A stretch of DNA of 64,000 nucleotides from Photobacterium gaetbulicola Gung47 (GTDB lineage: Bacteria; Pseudomonadota; Gammaproteobacteria; Enterobacterales; Vibrionaceae): contig CP005974.1 in NCBI GenBank assembly GCA_000940995.1, forward strand, positions 1,116,001 to 1,180,000. Direction: 5' to 3'. Both the position numbers and the translations under genes were made by a program. Below the pieces are notes generated by a model that was given only the letters and a program-made list of their open reading frames with translations, was not told the DNA's origin and ran no database searches. This document shows positions 42,547 through 49,961 of this stretch, in pieces (the stretch's first letter is position 1; each line of letters opens with the position of its first letter).

Positions 42547-43143
42547 ATGCTGTCACCGATCTCTGCGGCAATTAACAAATTACTGCGTATTGAGCCCCAG
42601 CAGCTCAAAGCCGATCAATTTACCCCGCCACTGCCGCAGGGCGCCAAGCAAGGTGCCAGCCAGCAGCCTTCGAGCTCCGCATCGCCCCTCCAGATTTTGC
42701 CACAAGCCCAGTGGCAAGTAGTCCGTATGTTGGCCAGTTCATCCGCGATGGTGTTGAGCCACACTGCGGCATATAGTGCGCCTCCCTTGCAATCGTCCAG
42801 CTTCCGTCTGACCGGCGGGGAAGGGGAGCTGCAAGTACGTGTCCAGGTTGAAGGCCTGCCCCAGATCCTCCGTTGGCAGGTTAGCCAAGGGGAGGTGCAA
42901 CAGCTTAGCTCCACCTTGCCCGCGGGACTATCGTTAGCCCTGCTGCCTACCGTTGACCAAGGCTGGCGCCTGGTCGCCAAGGGCTTTTTGCACCATGAAC
43001 CGCTGCAGCTACTGTGGTTACCGTATGACAATAGTGCTAACGCAGGGGCTGGCGTGGATACGGCGCTCTCGCTCAAGATATGGTTGCGCACCGGTCTGAT
43101 TATCACGGTTATCGTTTTCTCCCTGTGCTACTGGTTGTTTTAA
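42547..43143 (+). CDS. Unrecognised protein with a C-terminal membrane anchor
   Basis: I do not recognise this 198-residue protein. Residues 1-55 are Gln/Ser/Pro-rich. Residues about 85-150 look globular and beta-rich (FRLTGGEGELQVRVQVEGLPQILRWQVSQGEVQQL). One hydrophobic segment ends the protein (LRTGLIITVIVFSLCYWLF, last 19 residues), so it may be a tail-anchored inner-membrane protein facing the cytoplasm. The ATG at 42547 is six bases from AAAGGA; the ATG at 42541 touches that site and is less likely. It lies just upstream of the flagellin promoter region. Confidence 0.65.
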   Translation: MLSPISAAINKLLRIEPQQLKADQFTPPLPQGAKQGASQQPSSSASPLQILPQAQWQVVRMLASSSAMVLSHTAAYSAPPLQSSSFRLTGGEGELQVRVQVEGLPQILRWQVSQGEVQQLSSTLPAGLSLALLPTVDQGWRLVAKGFLHHEPLQLLWLPYDNSANAGAGVDTALSLKIWLRTGLIITVIVFSLCYWLF

Positions 43144-43191
43144 GACTTATCTTGCCAGCAAAGACTTTTTTCCTTTCTTAGGTTTAATCCT

Positions 43192-43240
43192 GCCTATTGC
43201 CTATTGCCTATTGCCTATTGCCTATTGCCTATTGCCTATT
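43192..43240. repeat. Heptanucleotide tandem array, GCCTATT x7
   Basis: Exactly seven perfect copies of GCCTATT (49 bp) stand between the tail-anchored gene and lafA, 150 bp before the flagellin start. The right edge lies 14 bp before the first TTTAAG element. Perfect identity of all copies suggests recent slippage. Confidence 0.97.
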
Positions 43241-43254
43241 TTCTTTCTTTTAAA

Positions 43255-43278
43255 TTTAAGAAAAATTAATTTTCGTCG
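43255..43278 (+). promoter_or_regulatory. TTAAG-N14-GTCG element 1, sigma-28-like, upstream of lafA
   Basis: TTTAAG (43255-43260) and GTCG (43275-43278) are 14 bases apart. The same layout occurs at 43315 and 44440. The -10 side (GTCGTTGG) is the weakest match of the three to GCCGATAA. Confidence 0.4.
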
Positions 43279-43314
43279 TTGGTGAAAAAACACTAAAAAA
43301 TTATCAATTGCCAG

Positions 43315-43343
43315 TTTAAGGAGCAGGTTTAGGTGTCGTTTTA
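43315..43343 (+). promoter_or_regulatory. lafA: Probable lafA promoter, sigma-28-like
   Basis: TTTAAG (43315-43320), 14 bases, then GTCGTTTTA (43335-43343) resembles the sigma-28 pattern TAAA-N15-GCCGATAA. It lies about 47 bp upstream of the lafA start, a good distance for the flagellin promoter. LafS, encoded downstream, would be the sigma factor. Confidence 0.55.
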
Positions 43344-43389
43344 TAGAGGTGTAGACACTAATACAGAATAATCCACAGAGGGCAATACC

Positions 43390-44229
43390 ATGCTATCGAT
43401 TCATACTAATTACACATCTCTAATTACTCAGAACAACCTGAACAAAACATCTGGTGCAATGGATAACGCGATGCAGCGTATCTCAACCGGTTTCCGCATT
43501 AACTCAGCGGCTGACGATGCAGCGGGTCTACAGATTGCCACTCGCCTACAGTCTCAGGTTAACGGCCTAGGTGTAGCTCAGCGCAACTCGCAAGATGCTA
43601 TCTCTATGATGCAAACTGCAGAAGGTGCCTTCGACGAGATTACCAACATCACTCACCGTATGAAGGACCTGGCGACTCAGGCTGCTAACGGTACTAACGG
43701 TGCTGATGAGCTAGATGCAATGGATGCCGAATACCAGCAGCTAGCCAGTGAGCTACAGAGCATTATCGACAACACTGAGTTTGGCGCAGGTAACAAGCTG
43801 TTTGAACAGACAGACGGTTTGTTCCGTGGTGATGTATCTTTCCAGATTGGTGCAACAACTGACGAAAAACTTACCGTGAGCATCGGCGGTGCATTGGGTG
43901 ACATCGATAATGCGATTGCTGGTATGGGCGGTCTTGACTCTACAAACGGTGATGCAGATGCTGCGATGAATGCTGCAGATACACTACTTTCAGCGGTCGG
44001 TGCTGTTCGCTCAGAGCTAGGTGCCAACATCAACCGTCTAGAGCACACAATTGTGAACCTTGGCAACATGGCGGAAAACACAGAAATGTCGAAAGGCCGC
44101 ATCATGGATACTGACTACGCGGTTGAGTCTTCAAACATGATGAAGAACCAGATGCTGACGCAGATGAGCATGTCTATGCTATCTCAGGCGAACGGCATGT
44201 CTGGCATGGTAATGAGCCTAGTAGGTTAA
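43390..44229 (+). CDS. lafA: Lateral flagellin LafA
   Basis: This 279-residue flagellin has the conserved N-terminal D0/D1 helices (TNYTSLITQNNLNKTSGAMDNAMQRISTGFRINSAADDAAGLQIATRL) and C-terminal helices (LGANINRLEHTIVNLGNMAENTEMSKGRIMDTDYAVESSNMMKNQMLTQMSMSMLSQAN). The central part is short, as in lateral flagellins. Codon use differs from neighbours: CTA for Leu and A/T-ending Ala and Thr codons are frequent where adjacent genes use CTG and GCC, as expected for a very highly expressed gene. It is monocistronic between a sigma-28-like promoter and a strong terminator. Confidence 0.96.
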   Translation: MLSIHTNYTSLITQNNLNKTSGAMDNAMQRISTGFRINSAADDAAGLQIATRLQSQVNGLGVAQRNSQDAISMMQTAEGAFDEITNITHRMKDLATQAANGTNGADELDAMDAEYQQLASELQSIIDNTEFGAGNKLFEQTDGLFRGDVSFQIGATTDEKLTVSIGGALGDIDNAIAGMGGLDSTNGDADAAMNAADTLLSAVGAVRSELGANINRLEHTIVNLGNMAENTEMSKGRIMDTDYAVESSNMMKNQMLTQMSMSMLSQANGMSGMVMSLVG

Positions 44230-44276
44230 TTCTTTTCAGAATTCATACTGCAATCAAACCACTCCACATAATAGTG

Positions 44277-44306
44277 AAAGCCGCAGCATTAGCTGCGGCT
44301 TTTTTT
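44277..44306 (+). terminator. Strong terminator after lafA
   Basis: GCCGCAGC (44280-44287), loop ATTA, GCTGCGGC (44292-44299) are followed by seven T. This is a textbook intrinsic terminator for the flagellin mRNA. Confidence 0.95.
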
Positions 44307-44360
44307 ATTTTTGCGTAGGATTTAGGTTATTGGTGTTTATATTTACTTTCCCGTTTATTA

Positions 44361-44440
44361 AATAGCCAATAGCCAATAGCCAATAGCCAATAGCCAATAG
44401 CCAATAGCCAATAGCCAATAGCCAATAGCCAATAGCCAAT
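44361..44440. repeat. Heptanucleotide tandem array, AATAGCC x11.4
   Basis: Eleven perfect copies of AATAGCC plus AAT fill 80 bp between the lafA terminator and fliD. Read on the other strand the unit is GGCTATT, one base different from the GCCTATT unit on the far side of lafA, so the two arrays form a near-inverted pair about 1.1 kb apart. The right end runs straight into a TTAAG element. Confidence 0.97.
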
Positions 44441-44467
44441 TAAGAAAAACCAATATTTGTCGCTTAA
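44440..44467 (+). promoter_or_regulatory. TTAAG-N14-GTCG element 3, sigma-28-like, upstream of fliD
   Basis: TTAAG (44440-44444), 14 bases, then GTCGCTTAA (44459-44467). Over 23 bp it matches element 1 at 43256-43278 in 19 positions. It abuts the AATAGCC array and lies about 230 bp upstream of fliD, above the sigma-54 promoter, so fliD may have both promoter classes. Confidence 0.4.
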
Positions 44468-44496
44468 TACAATTATATAGCCCGTTTTTCAATAGG

Positions 44497-44549
44497 GGCG
44501 GAAGCTTTGGAAATAAAATACTTCCGCTGGCGGAAGTAAAAATTCCGCC
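44497..44549. promoter_or_regulatory. Candidate LafK binding sites upstream of fliD
   Basis: Alternating GCGGAAG and CTTCCGC half-sites lie here: GGCGGAAG (44497), CTTCCGC (44521), GCGGAAG (44530) and TTCCGCC (44543). The last pair reads CGGAAGT-N5-TTCCGCC (44531-44549), the same as at flgB (32288-32306). It lies about 105-120 bp upstream of the sigma-54 promoter, a normal distance for an enhancer-binding protein. LafK binding is inferred. Confidence 0.6.
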
Positions 44550-44650
44550 CTAAATACCGCAAGAGCATTTAACCGATCGCTGTTGGCTATTTAGCCAGCA
44601 AATTAATAATTTTATCGACACGAATTAGCAGAATATTACTTAATTAAAAG

Positions 44651-44667
44651 TTGGAATAGTTTTTGCT
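44651..44667 (+). promoter_or_regulatory. Sigma-54 promoter of the fliD operon
   Basis: TTGGAATAGTTTTTGCT has GG (44653-44654) and GC (44665-44666) separated by exactly ten bases, with TTGC at -12. It lies about 30 bp upstream of the fliD start. Confidence 0.7.
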
Positions 44668-44695
44668 GATAACTGGTGAGTTGAGGAGAACAATA

Positions 44696-46075
44696 ATGTC
44701 GATGATGGATCCCGCTTCAATGGCAATGCAAATGGTGATGATGCAACGCCAGCCATTTGATATCCAATATGCGAACCAACAAAAAATGTACCAGGCGCAA
44801 TTAGATGCCTGGAAAGATATTGATTCTGCATTCAGCAGCTTTTCATCGGCGCTGGATCGAATGAACAAGGCCGACAGCAGCTTTGTCAAAAACAGCGCAA
44901 CCACCAGTGAAGACGGTTACATCAATGCCTCGGCCAGTAACTTTGCCCGCCATGGCAGCTATGACCTGTTCGTCAAGCAGTTGGCTACGGCGCAACAGGA
45001 AGCGTTTACCCTGAAAGGGGACGAACTGCCAACCGACGGTGTGATCACCATTGAGGTGCCGGGGAGCGAGCCTATCGAGGTTGATTTTGCGACCTTCAAT
45101 GCCGATGGCGACAAGGACCTCCATGACCTGGCTGATTACATCAATGAGTTTGACGAGGGTGTTTCCGCCTCGGTAGTACGCTCCGGCGATGAGGTCAGTT
45201 TGGTACTGAGCAGCAGCGAAACCGGCGAAGAGCATGCATTCAGCGTCACGGCGGATCAAGCTGTGACCGATTATTTTAAGCCGCCGCAGGTGCTGAGCAC
45301 CGCCCAGGATGCCATTGTCATGCTCGGCGGTGAAGATGGACTGGAAATTCGCAGCAGCAACAACACCATTGATGACGCTATCTATGGTGTGACGCTGGAG
45401 CTCACCAAGGCCCATGAACCGGGCGATAAGCCATTGACCCTGGTCATTGGCAGCGATGAATCGGCCTCGAAAGAAGCGGTGCAGGAGTTCGTCGATGCCT
45501 ATAACGACTTAGTCAATACCATCCTCAAGCACACCATGAGTGATTACAAGCTTGAGCAGGATGAGGATGACAAGAGCGGTGATGATGACGATGACGACAA
45601 AGATGACAGTAGCGTCAAGATCACCGAGGCCGGCGCGCTAGCCAGTGACTCTACCGCCCGTGGCCTTAAAAACATGCTCAACAGCGTGACCCGAGGCCAG
45701 TTCGATGAAGGCACCTTGTACAGTATCGGGATCGAGGCTAACCGTGACGGCACACTGAAAATCGACAGTGCCCGTTTTGAAAAAGCATTGAAAGAGACAC
45801 CGGAAAAAATCGATGCCATTTTCTTGGGGGACAACGGGGTGCTGACGGCATTGGAAACCGCGATTGAACCCTATACCGGCTCATCCAATTCGGGCAGCAA
45901 CCTGCTGAAAAGCCGCCAGGATACCCTGCAGGGCAATATCGACCGGGTTGACGAGAAAAAAGAGCGACTCGATCACCGGATGGAAAAGACCTACAACCGC
46001 TACTTGCGCCAATATACCGCGATGCAGCAGACCATGTCGCAGATGCAGTCGACTGGCTCCATGTTTATGTTTTAG
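44696..46075 (+). CDS. fliD: Lateral filament cap protein FliD (LafB)
   Basis: This 459-residue protein caps the growing filament (HAP2). FliD_N is at about 1-110, and FliD_C follows with SARFEKALKETPEKIDAIFLGDNGVLTALETAIEPYT and a coiled C-terminus. Residues about 288-308 are an almost uninterrupted Asp/Lys run (DDDDDDK within it). The ATG at 44696 follows GAGGAG; an upstream TTG extension would overlap the sigma-54 promoter. It is first in fliDSTKL-lafSTU. Confidence 0.94.
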   Translation: MSMMDPASMAMQMVMMQRQPFDIQYANQQKMYQAQLDAWKDIDSAFSSFSSALDRMNKADSSFVKNSATTSEDGYINASASNFARHGSYDLFVKQLATAQQEAFTLKGDELPTDGVITIEVPGSEPIEVDFATFNADGDKDLHDLADYINEFDEGVSASVVRSGDEVSLVLSSSETGEEHAFSVTADQAVTDYFKPPQVLSTAQDAIVMLGGEDGLEIRSSNNTIDDAIYGVTLELTKAHEPGDKPLTLVIGSDESASKEAVQEFVDAYNDLVNTILKHTMSDYKLEQDEDDKSGDDDDDDKDDSSVKITEAGALASDSTARGLKNMLNSVTRGQFDEGTLYSIGIEANRDGTLKIDSARFEKALKETPEKIDAIFLGDNGVLTALETAIEPYTGSSNSGSNLLKSRQDTLQGNIDRVDEKKERLDHRMEKTYNRYLRQYTAMQQTMSQMQSTGSMFMF

Positions 46076-46086
46076 AGGAATAGATA

Positions 46087-46482
46087 ATGTTAATGGATGA
46101 TTCTGGCTTCGATGCGTACCAGCAGGTCGAAGTGGAAGCGCAAGCGGCTGCGGCCAGCCCTTACCAGCTGGTGCTGATGCTGATCGACGGCTTTATGGAC
46201 AACCTGACTCGTGCAGAGGGCCATATGGCGGCCAACCGATTGAAGGAAAGAGGTGAAGCCATTGGTAAGTGCATCGATATCATCGGTGGCCTTAACAGCG
46301 CGCTCGATATGCGCCAAGGCGGGGAGCTTGCCCAGCAGATGAACCAGCTGTATGACTTTTGCAGCATGCGCTTGTTCGAAGCCAGTGTCCATAACGATGC
46401 CGGAAAGCTGGGAGAGGTACGCACCGTGATGGGCAATATCCAACAAGGTTGGCATAACTTTGGAGTGGCCCATGATGCTTAA
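46087..46482 (+). CDS. fliS: Flagellin export chaperone FliS (LafC)
   Basis: This 131-residue helical protein matches FliS, which binds the C-terminus of flagellin before export (AYQQVEVEAQAAAASPYQLVLMLIDGFMDNLTRAEGHM). It follows fliD by 11 bp and overlaps the next gene. Confidence 0.95.
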   Translation: MLMDDSGFDAYQQVEVEAQAAAASPYQLVLMLIDGFMDNLTRAEGHMAANRLKERGEAIGKCIDIIGGLNSALDMRQGGELAQQMNQLYDFCSMRLFEASVHNDAGKLGEVRTVMGNIQQGWHNFGVAHDA

Positions 46483-46786
46483 CAACACCCAGGTTCGCCA
46501 GCTTACCGTCCAGCTCAACCAAAGCTACAAGCGCAAGGAGTGGCAGACGGTCCGCAAGATAGACAAGGAGATCTACAGCATGCTGGCTGAGCTCAAGCAG
46601 CAGCCGGCCCTAGCCGAATCGCTTCGCCGCGATATTCTACAGCTCAAGAAAGTGCATCTGGCGGCCATGTCGGCCTGCGAGATAGAAAAAGCCCACCTCG
46701 GCCAGATGCTGGCCAAGTTCCAGAGCCAGCGAGAAGGTGTCTCTGAGTACCAGCAGGTCGAGATGGCCGGAGGTTTTATCCGATGA
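46472..46786 (+). CDS. fliT: Probable FliT-type flagellar chaperone (LafD/LafX position)
   Basis: This 104-residue helical, Lys/Gln/Glu-rich protein lies between fliS and fliK, the position of FliT, the chaperone for FliD. Sequence similarity is weak, so the call rests on position, size and helical character. The ATG at 46472 (or 46475) overlaps the fliS stop by 11 bp, and the end overlaps fliK by 4 bp. Confidence 0.65.
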   Translation: MMLNNTQVRQLTVQLNQSYKRKEWQTVRKIDKEIYSMLAELKQQPALAESLRRDILQLKKVHLAAMSACEIEKAHLGQMLAKFQSQREGVSEYQQVEMAGGFIR

Positions 46787-47865
46787 GCCAACTCTCGATA
46801 CCGCCATCAATGCCCCAAGGCCGCGCCAGTGCCGCCTCTGCCTTGCCGGCCCCGGCGCAAAACGGGGCCAGCGGCGATTGGTTAGACAGCTTTGCCGTGT
46901 TGCTGGGGCTAGGGGCCGAGCAAGGGGCTGAAAGCACCATGGCCGAAGAGGCCAATCGCTACTGGTTTGATCTCTATGATCAGCTCAAGGGGCTGGCCGA
47001 GGGCGAGGAGTGGGTGTTCAGCAGCGCCCACCCGTTCATCGAACAGCTGCCGCCGGAAGGCCAGTTCCGCCTGTTCAACATCACCAATGCGCTGAGCAGT
47101 GATGTCCGCGAGCAGTTGCTTGGCATGATGCGCCGCGCCGACGGTATGCACAGTGCATCGGTACAGCTGGGTCAGGCACAGCCGGCCATCCCGCATTATC
47201 TGGCCGCAAATGGCACGGCCCAGGGTGAGTCGCTGTCGTTTGAGCAGGCGATCGAGCGGGTGATTTCCAATGCGATGACACCGGTCAGGCAGGAAATGAC
47301 CAACCCTGTGCTGTTGCAGCAGCTGACTCAGGCCAATGGCTTTACCACCCTATCGCTGCAAGAGGCGACCCACGGAGCCTCGGCCTCAGAGCCAACGCTA
47401 ACCCATTCGCCGTCCCGGGCGGAATGGGCTCCTGTCAAAATGGCGGAAAACCAGCAGCAATGGGGCCAGCAACTGGTCTCGGTCCTCAAAGAGCGGGTGC
47501 AGATGCACCTTAACCAAGATGTCCAGCATGCCCGTATCCGTCTCGACCCGCCGCATCTTGGCAGCCTGGAGCTGTCGGTCAAAATGGAAAACAACAAGAT
47601 CCAAGTTCATATCGCTGCCGCCGATCCGGCCTTGCGTGAAGCTGCCCAGCAGGGGGCCGAGCGTTTGCGCGCGGAGCTTGAAGGCAAGCAGCTTGCAGGT
47701 GCCATGGTCGATGTCGATGTGAGTGACCACTCTGAGCAGCAAGCGTCTGAACAGGCAGCGGATATGTCACTGGCCATGCAGCCTGTGATCGACGAGTCCG
47801 ATTGGCATGCGTCGCAAGATCTCTTTTCAAAGGCGGACCAATACCGTCTCACTCGTATGGTGTAA
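46783..47865 (+). CDS. fliK: Hook-length control protein FliK (LafE)
   Basis: This 360-residue secreted ruler protein has a variable N-terminal region and the C-terminal Flg_hook domain (HLNQDVQHARIRLDPPHLGSLELSVKMENNKIQVHIAAADPALREAAQQGAERLRAELEGKQL), which interacts with FlhB to switch export specificity. It sits in the filament-side operon rather than next to fliJ, as in other lateral clusters. Confidence 0.93.
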   Translation: MSQLSIPPSMPQGRASAASALPAPAQNGASGDWLDSFAVLLGLGAEQGAESTMAEEANRYWFDLYDQLKGLAEGEEWVFSSAHPFIEQLPPEGQFRLFNITNALSSDVREQLLGMMRRADGMHSASVQLGQAQPAIPHYLAANGTAQGESLSFEQAIERVISNAMTPVRQEMTNPVLLQQLTQANGFTTLSLQEATHGASASEPTLTHSPSRAEWAPVKMAENQQQWGQQLVSVLKERVQMHLNQDVQHARIRLDPPHLGSLELSVKMENNKIQVHIAAADPALREAAQQGAERLRAELEGKQLAGAMVDVDVSDHSEQQASEQAADMSLAMQPVIDESDWHASQDLFSKADQYRLTRMV

Positions 47866-47878
47866 GGAATAAATAATA

Positions 47879-48346
47879 ATGGCTAGAACAAACGTAATGA
47901 GCGCGAAAGTGATTTTAGCAGCACTTGCCGCTTCGGTGCTTATTGCTCTCTCATCAATTGCAACTTACGCATTCATCGTCAACGACCAATCTGCCGAGTT
48001 CAGTGTTTTTACCCGTAGCAACGAACAAGCTCGTGCCCATTTTATGAACTTGGACAAGTTTGTGATCACTATTGATGGCGAGGAGCGCACCCATTATCTG
48101 ATGCTTGAGCTGGCGCTGAAGACCAACTCCTCCAAAGCCCATGATCAGCTGATTGAGTACAAGCCGCTGGCTCGCAATGTGCTGCTCAAAATGTTTAGTC
48201 AAAGCACTTTTGAAGAGCTGCGCCAGATGGATGACATTGACCGCCTGCAAAAACAGGTGTTAGGAAAGCTTCGCCAGGCGATGGCCATAAATGGATACGC
48301 CTATCAGATTGAAGAAGTGCTGTTTACCAAGGTCGTGCTGCAATAA
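47879..48346 (+). CDS. fliL: Flagellar basal-body-associated protein FliL (LafF)
   Basis: This 155-residue single-pass inner-membrane protein has a membrane segment at about 10-33 and a periplasmic FliL domain (NLDKFVITIDGEERTHYLMLELALKTNS ... VLFTKVVLQ). FliL rings support stator function. It lies 13 bp after fliK. Confidence 0.93.
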   Translation: MARTNVMSAKVILAALAASVLIALSSIATYAFIVNDQSAEFSVFTRSNEQARAHFMNLDKFVITIDGEERTHYLMLELALKTNSSKAHDQLIEYKPLARNVLLKMFSQSTFEELRQMDDIDRLQKQVLGKLRQAMAINGYAYQIEEVLFTKVVLQ

Positions 48347-48358
48347 AGGAACGGAATC

Positions 48359-49093
48359 ATGTTAGAAGCACAGCAGTTACCTTTCGAGGATGAGTATGCC
48401 CAGTGGCAAACACAGCCTTCGCAAAACAATGAAGAGCAGATCTTGCGCCAGCACTTGGGGTTGGTAAAGCGTATTGTCCAGCAGCTTCATCACCATGCCT
48501 CGGGGTGTATGGGAATTGATGATATGGAGCAAATCGGCTTGCTCGGGTTGCTAGAGGCCGTGCGTCGGTATGGCGAGATGGATGACAACTTCCGCTATTT
48601 TGCCGCCCGCCGGGTTCGGGGCGCGATTTTAGACGAGCTCCGCCGTCGAGACTGGCGTCCGCGCCAATTACGCCAGCAGGTGCATGAGCTGAATAAGGTG
48701 ACCAAGCTGCTAACCAAACAGCTCAAGCGTCAGCCTAGCGAGCATGAGTTGGCCGAGACATTGAAGATCAGCCTGGATGAATGCCACCGCTTGCTATACG
48801 CCGCTCAGGCGGAAGAGCTATATAGCTTGGAGCAGCTGTTTGAGTCGGACAGTGCCAGCGTCGATTTTGGCGAGAATGACAGCAACCTTCAGCATTTGAT
48901 CAATGATGATTTGCTCAAGCATGTGCTGTCCCAGCTACCAAAGCGCGAACAGCTTATCTTGGATTTTTACTACCAGAAAGAGCTCAGTCTAAAGGAGATC
49001 GCCATTGTGGTCGGCCTGAGCGAAGCGAGGATCTGCCAGCTTCATAAGCAGGCAATCAAACAAATGAACGCCATGATTAAGAGCTTGTTGTAG
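48359..49093 (+). CDS. lafS: Lateral flagellar sigma factor LafS (FliA, sigma-28)
   Basis: This 244-residue sigma-70 family protein shows region 2 (GCMGIDDMEQIGLLGLLEAVRRYGEMDDNFRYFAARRVRGAILDELRRRDW), region 3 and region 4 (SLKEIAIVVGLSEARICQLHKQAIKQM). It should transcribe the late genes, including lafA, and be held by FlgM. Position fliL-lafS-lafT-lafU is typical of lateral systems. Confidence 0.96.
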   Translation: MLEAQQLPFEDEYAQWQTQPSQNNEEQILRQHLGLVKRIVQQLHHHASGCMGIDDMEQIGLLGLLEAVRRYGEMDDNFRYFAARRVRGAILDELRRRDWRPRQLRQQVHELNKVTKLLTKQLKRQPSEHELAETLKISLDECHRLLYAAQAEELYSLEQLFESDSASVDFGENDSNLQHLINDDLLKHVLSQLPKREQLILDFYYQKELSLKEIAIVVGLSEARICQLHKQAIKQMNAMIKSLL

Positions 49094-49103
49094 GAGAAAG
49101 GTT

Positions 49104-49961
49104 ATGCAAAAAATTATCGGTGTCTTAATCATTATCGTCTGTGTGTTCGGCGGCTTTGTGCTGGCTGGCGGGTATCTCGGCACCATGTGGCAGCCGGCTG
49201 AGCTGATGATTATCCTGGGGGCGGGTGCCGGTGCGCTGGCGATTGGTAACCCTCACCATGTGATTGTTGATATGTGGCACCAGGCCCGAGGGGTGGTGGC
49301 CAAACGTGATGAGCGCAAGCTCTACCGTGAATTGCTGTCGCTGATGTACCACTTGCTTGAGCAGGTCCGCCAAAACGGTATGCGGGTGCTTGATGAGCAT
49401 ATTGAAGAGCCGCACCAGAGCAGCCTGTTTCTAAGCTACCCGGAAGTGCTGGAGTATCCGAAGCTGGTGACCTTTATCACCGATAACTTCCGCTTGATGG
49501 CGATGGGTAAAATCACGGCCCATGAACTGGAGGGCATGCTGGAGCTTGAGCTCGAGTCCATAGAGGCTGATCTGATGGAGCCGTCTCATTCCATGCACCG
49601 TATTGCCGAGGCGATGCCGGGCTTCGGTATCTTGGCCGCGGTGATGGGGATTGTGATCACCATGACCAATATTGACGGTGACATGGCGCAGATCGGGATC
49701 AGTGTGGCCCATGCCTTGGTCGGTACCTTCCTTGGTATCTTCTTCTGTTACTGTGTCTTTGACCCACTGAGCTCGGCAATGGGTAACCAGGTCAAGCGTG
49801 AGCTGTCGGCATTCGAGTGTGTCAAAGCCATGATGGTGAGCTATACCGCGGGCAAGCCGGCGTTGGTTGCGGCTGATGCCGGCCGTAAATTGATCCTGCT
49901 CGATGTCAAACCAACCTTTGCTGAAATGGAAGGCTGGGTAACGCAGCAGGTGTTCCAATGA
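49104..49961 (+). CDS. lafT: Lateral flagellar stator protein LafT (MotA)
   Basis: This 285-residue protein has four membrane segments (two near the N-terminus, two at about 172-215) and a cytoplasmic loop with the rotor-facing charged residues (RKLYRELLSLMYHLLEQVRQNGMRVLDEHIEEPHQSSLF). The conserved Pro segment AEAMPGFGILAAVMGIVITM is present. Proton coupling is typical for LafT and inferred here. It overlaps lafU by 4 bp. Confidence 0.96.
   Translation: MQKIIGVLIIIVCVFGGFVLAGGYLGTMWQPAELMIILGAGAGALAIGNPHHVIVDMWHQARGVVAKRDERKLYRELLSLMYHLLEQVRQNGMRVLDEHIEEPHQSSLFLSYPEVLEYPKLVTFITDNFRLMAMGKITAHELEGMLELELESIEADLMEPSHSMHRIAEAMPGFGILAAVMGIVITMTNIDGDMAQIGISVAHALVGTFLGIFFCYCVFDPLSSAMGNQVKRELSAFECVKAMMVSYTAGKPALVAADAGRKLILLDVKPTFAEMEGWVTQQVFQ

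Noticed and set aside
43192..44440. The two heptamer arrays as a CRISPR array or insertion-sequence ends
   Set aside because: There are no spacers, units are only 7 bp, and no transposase or cas gene is present.
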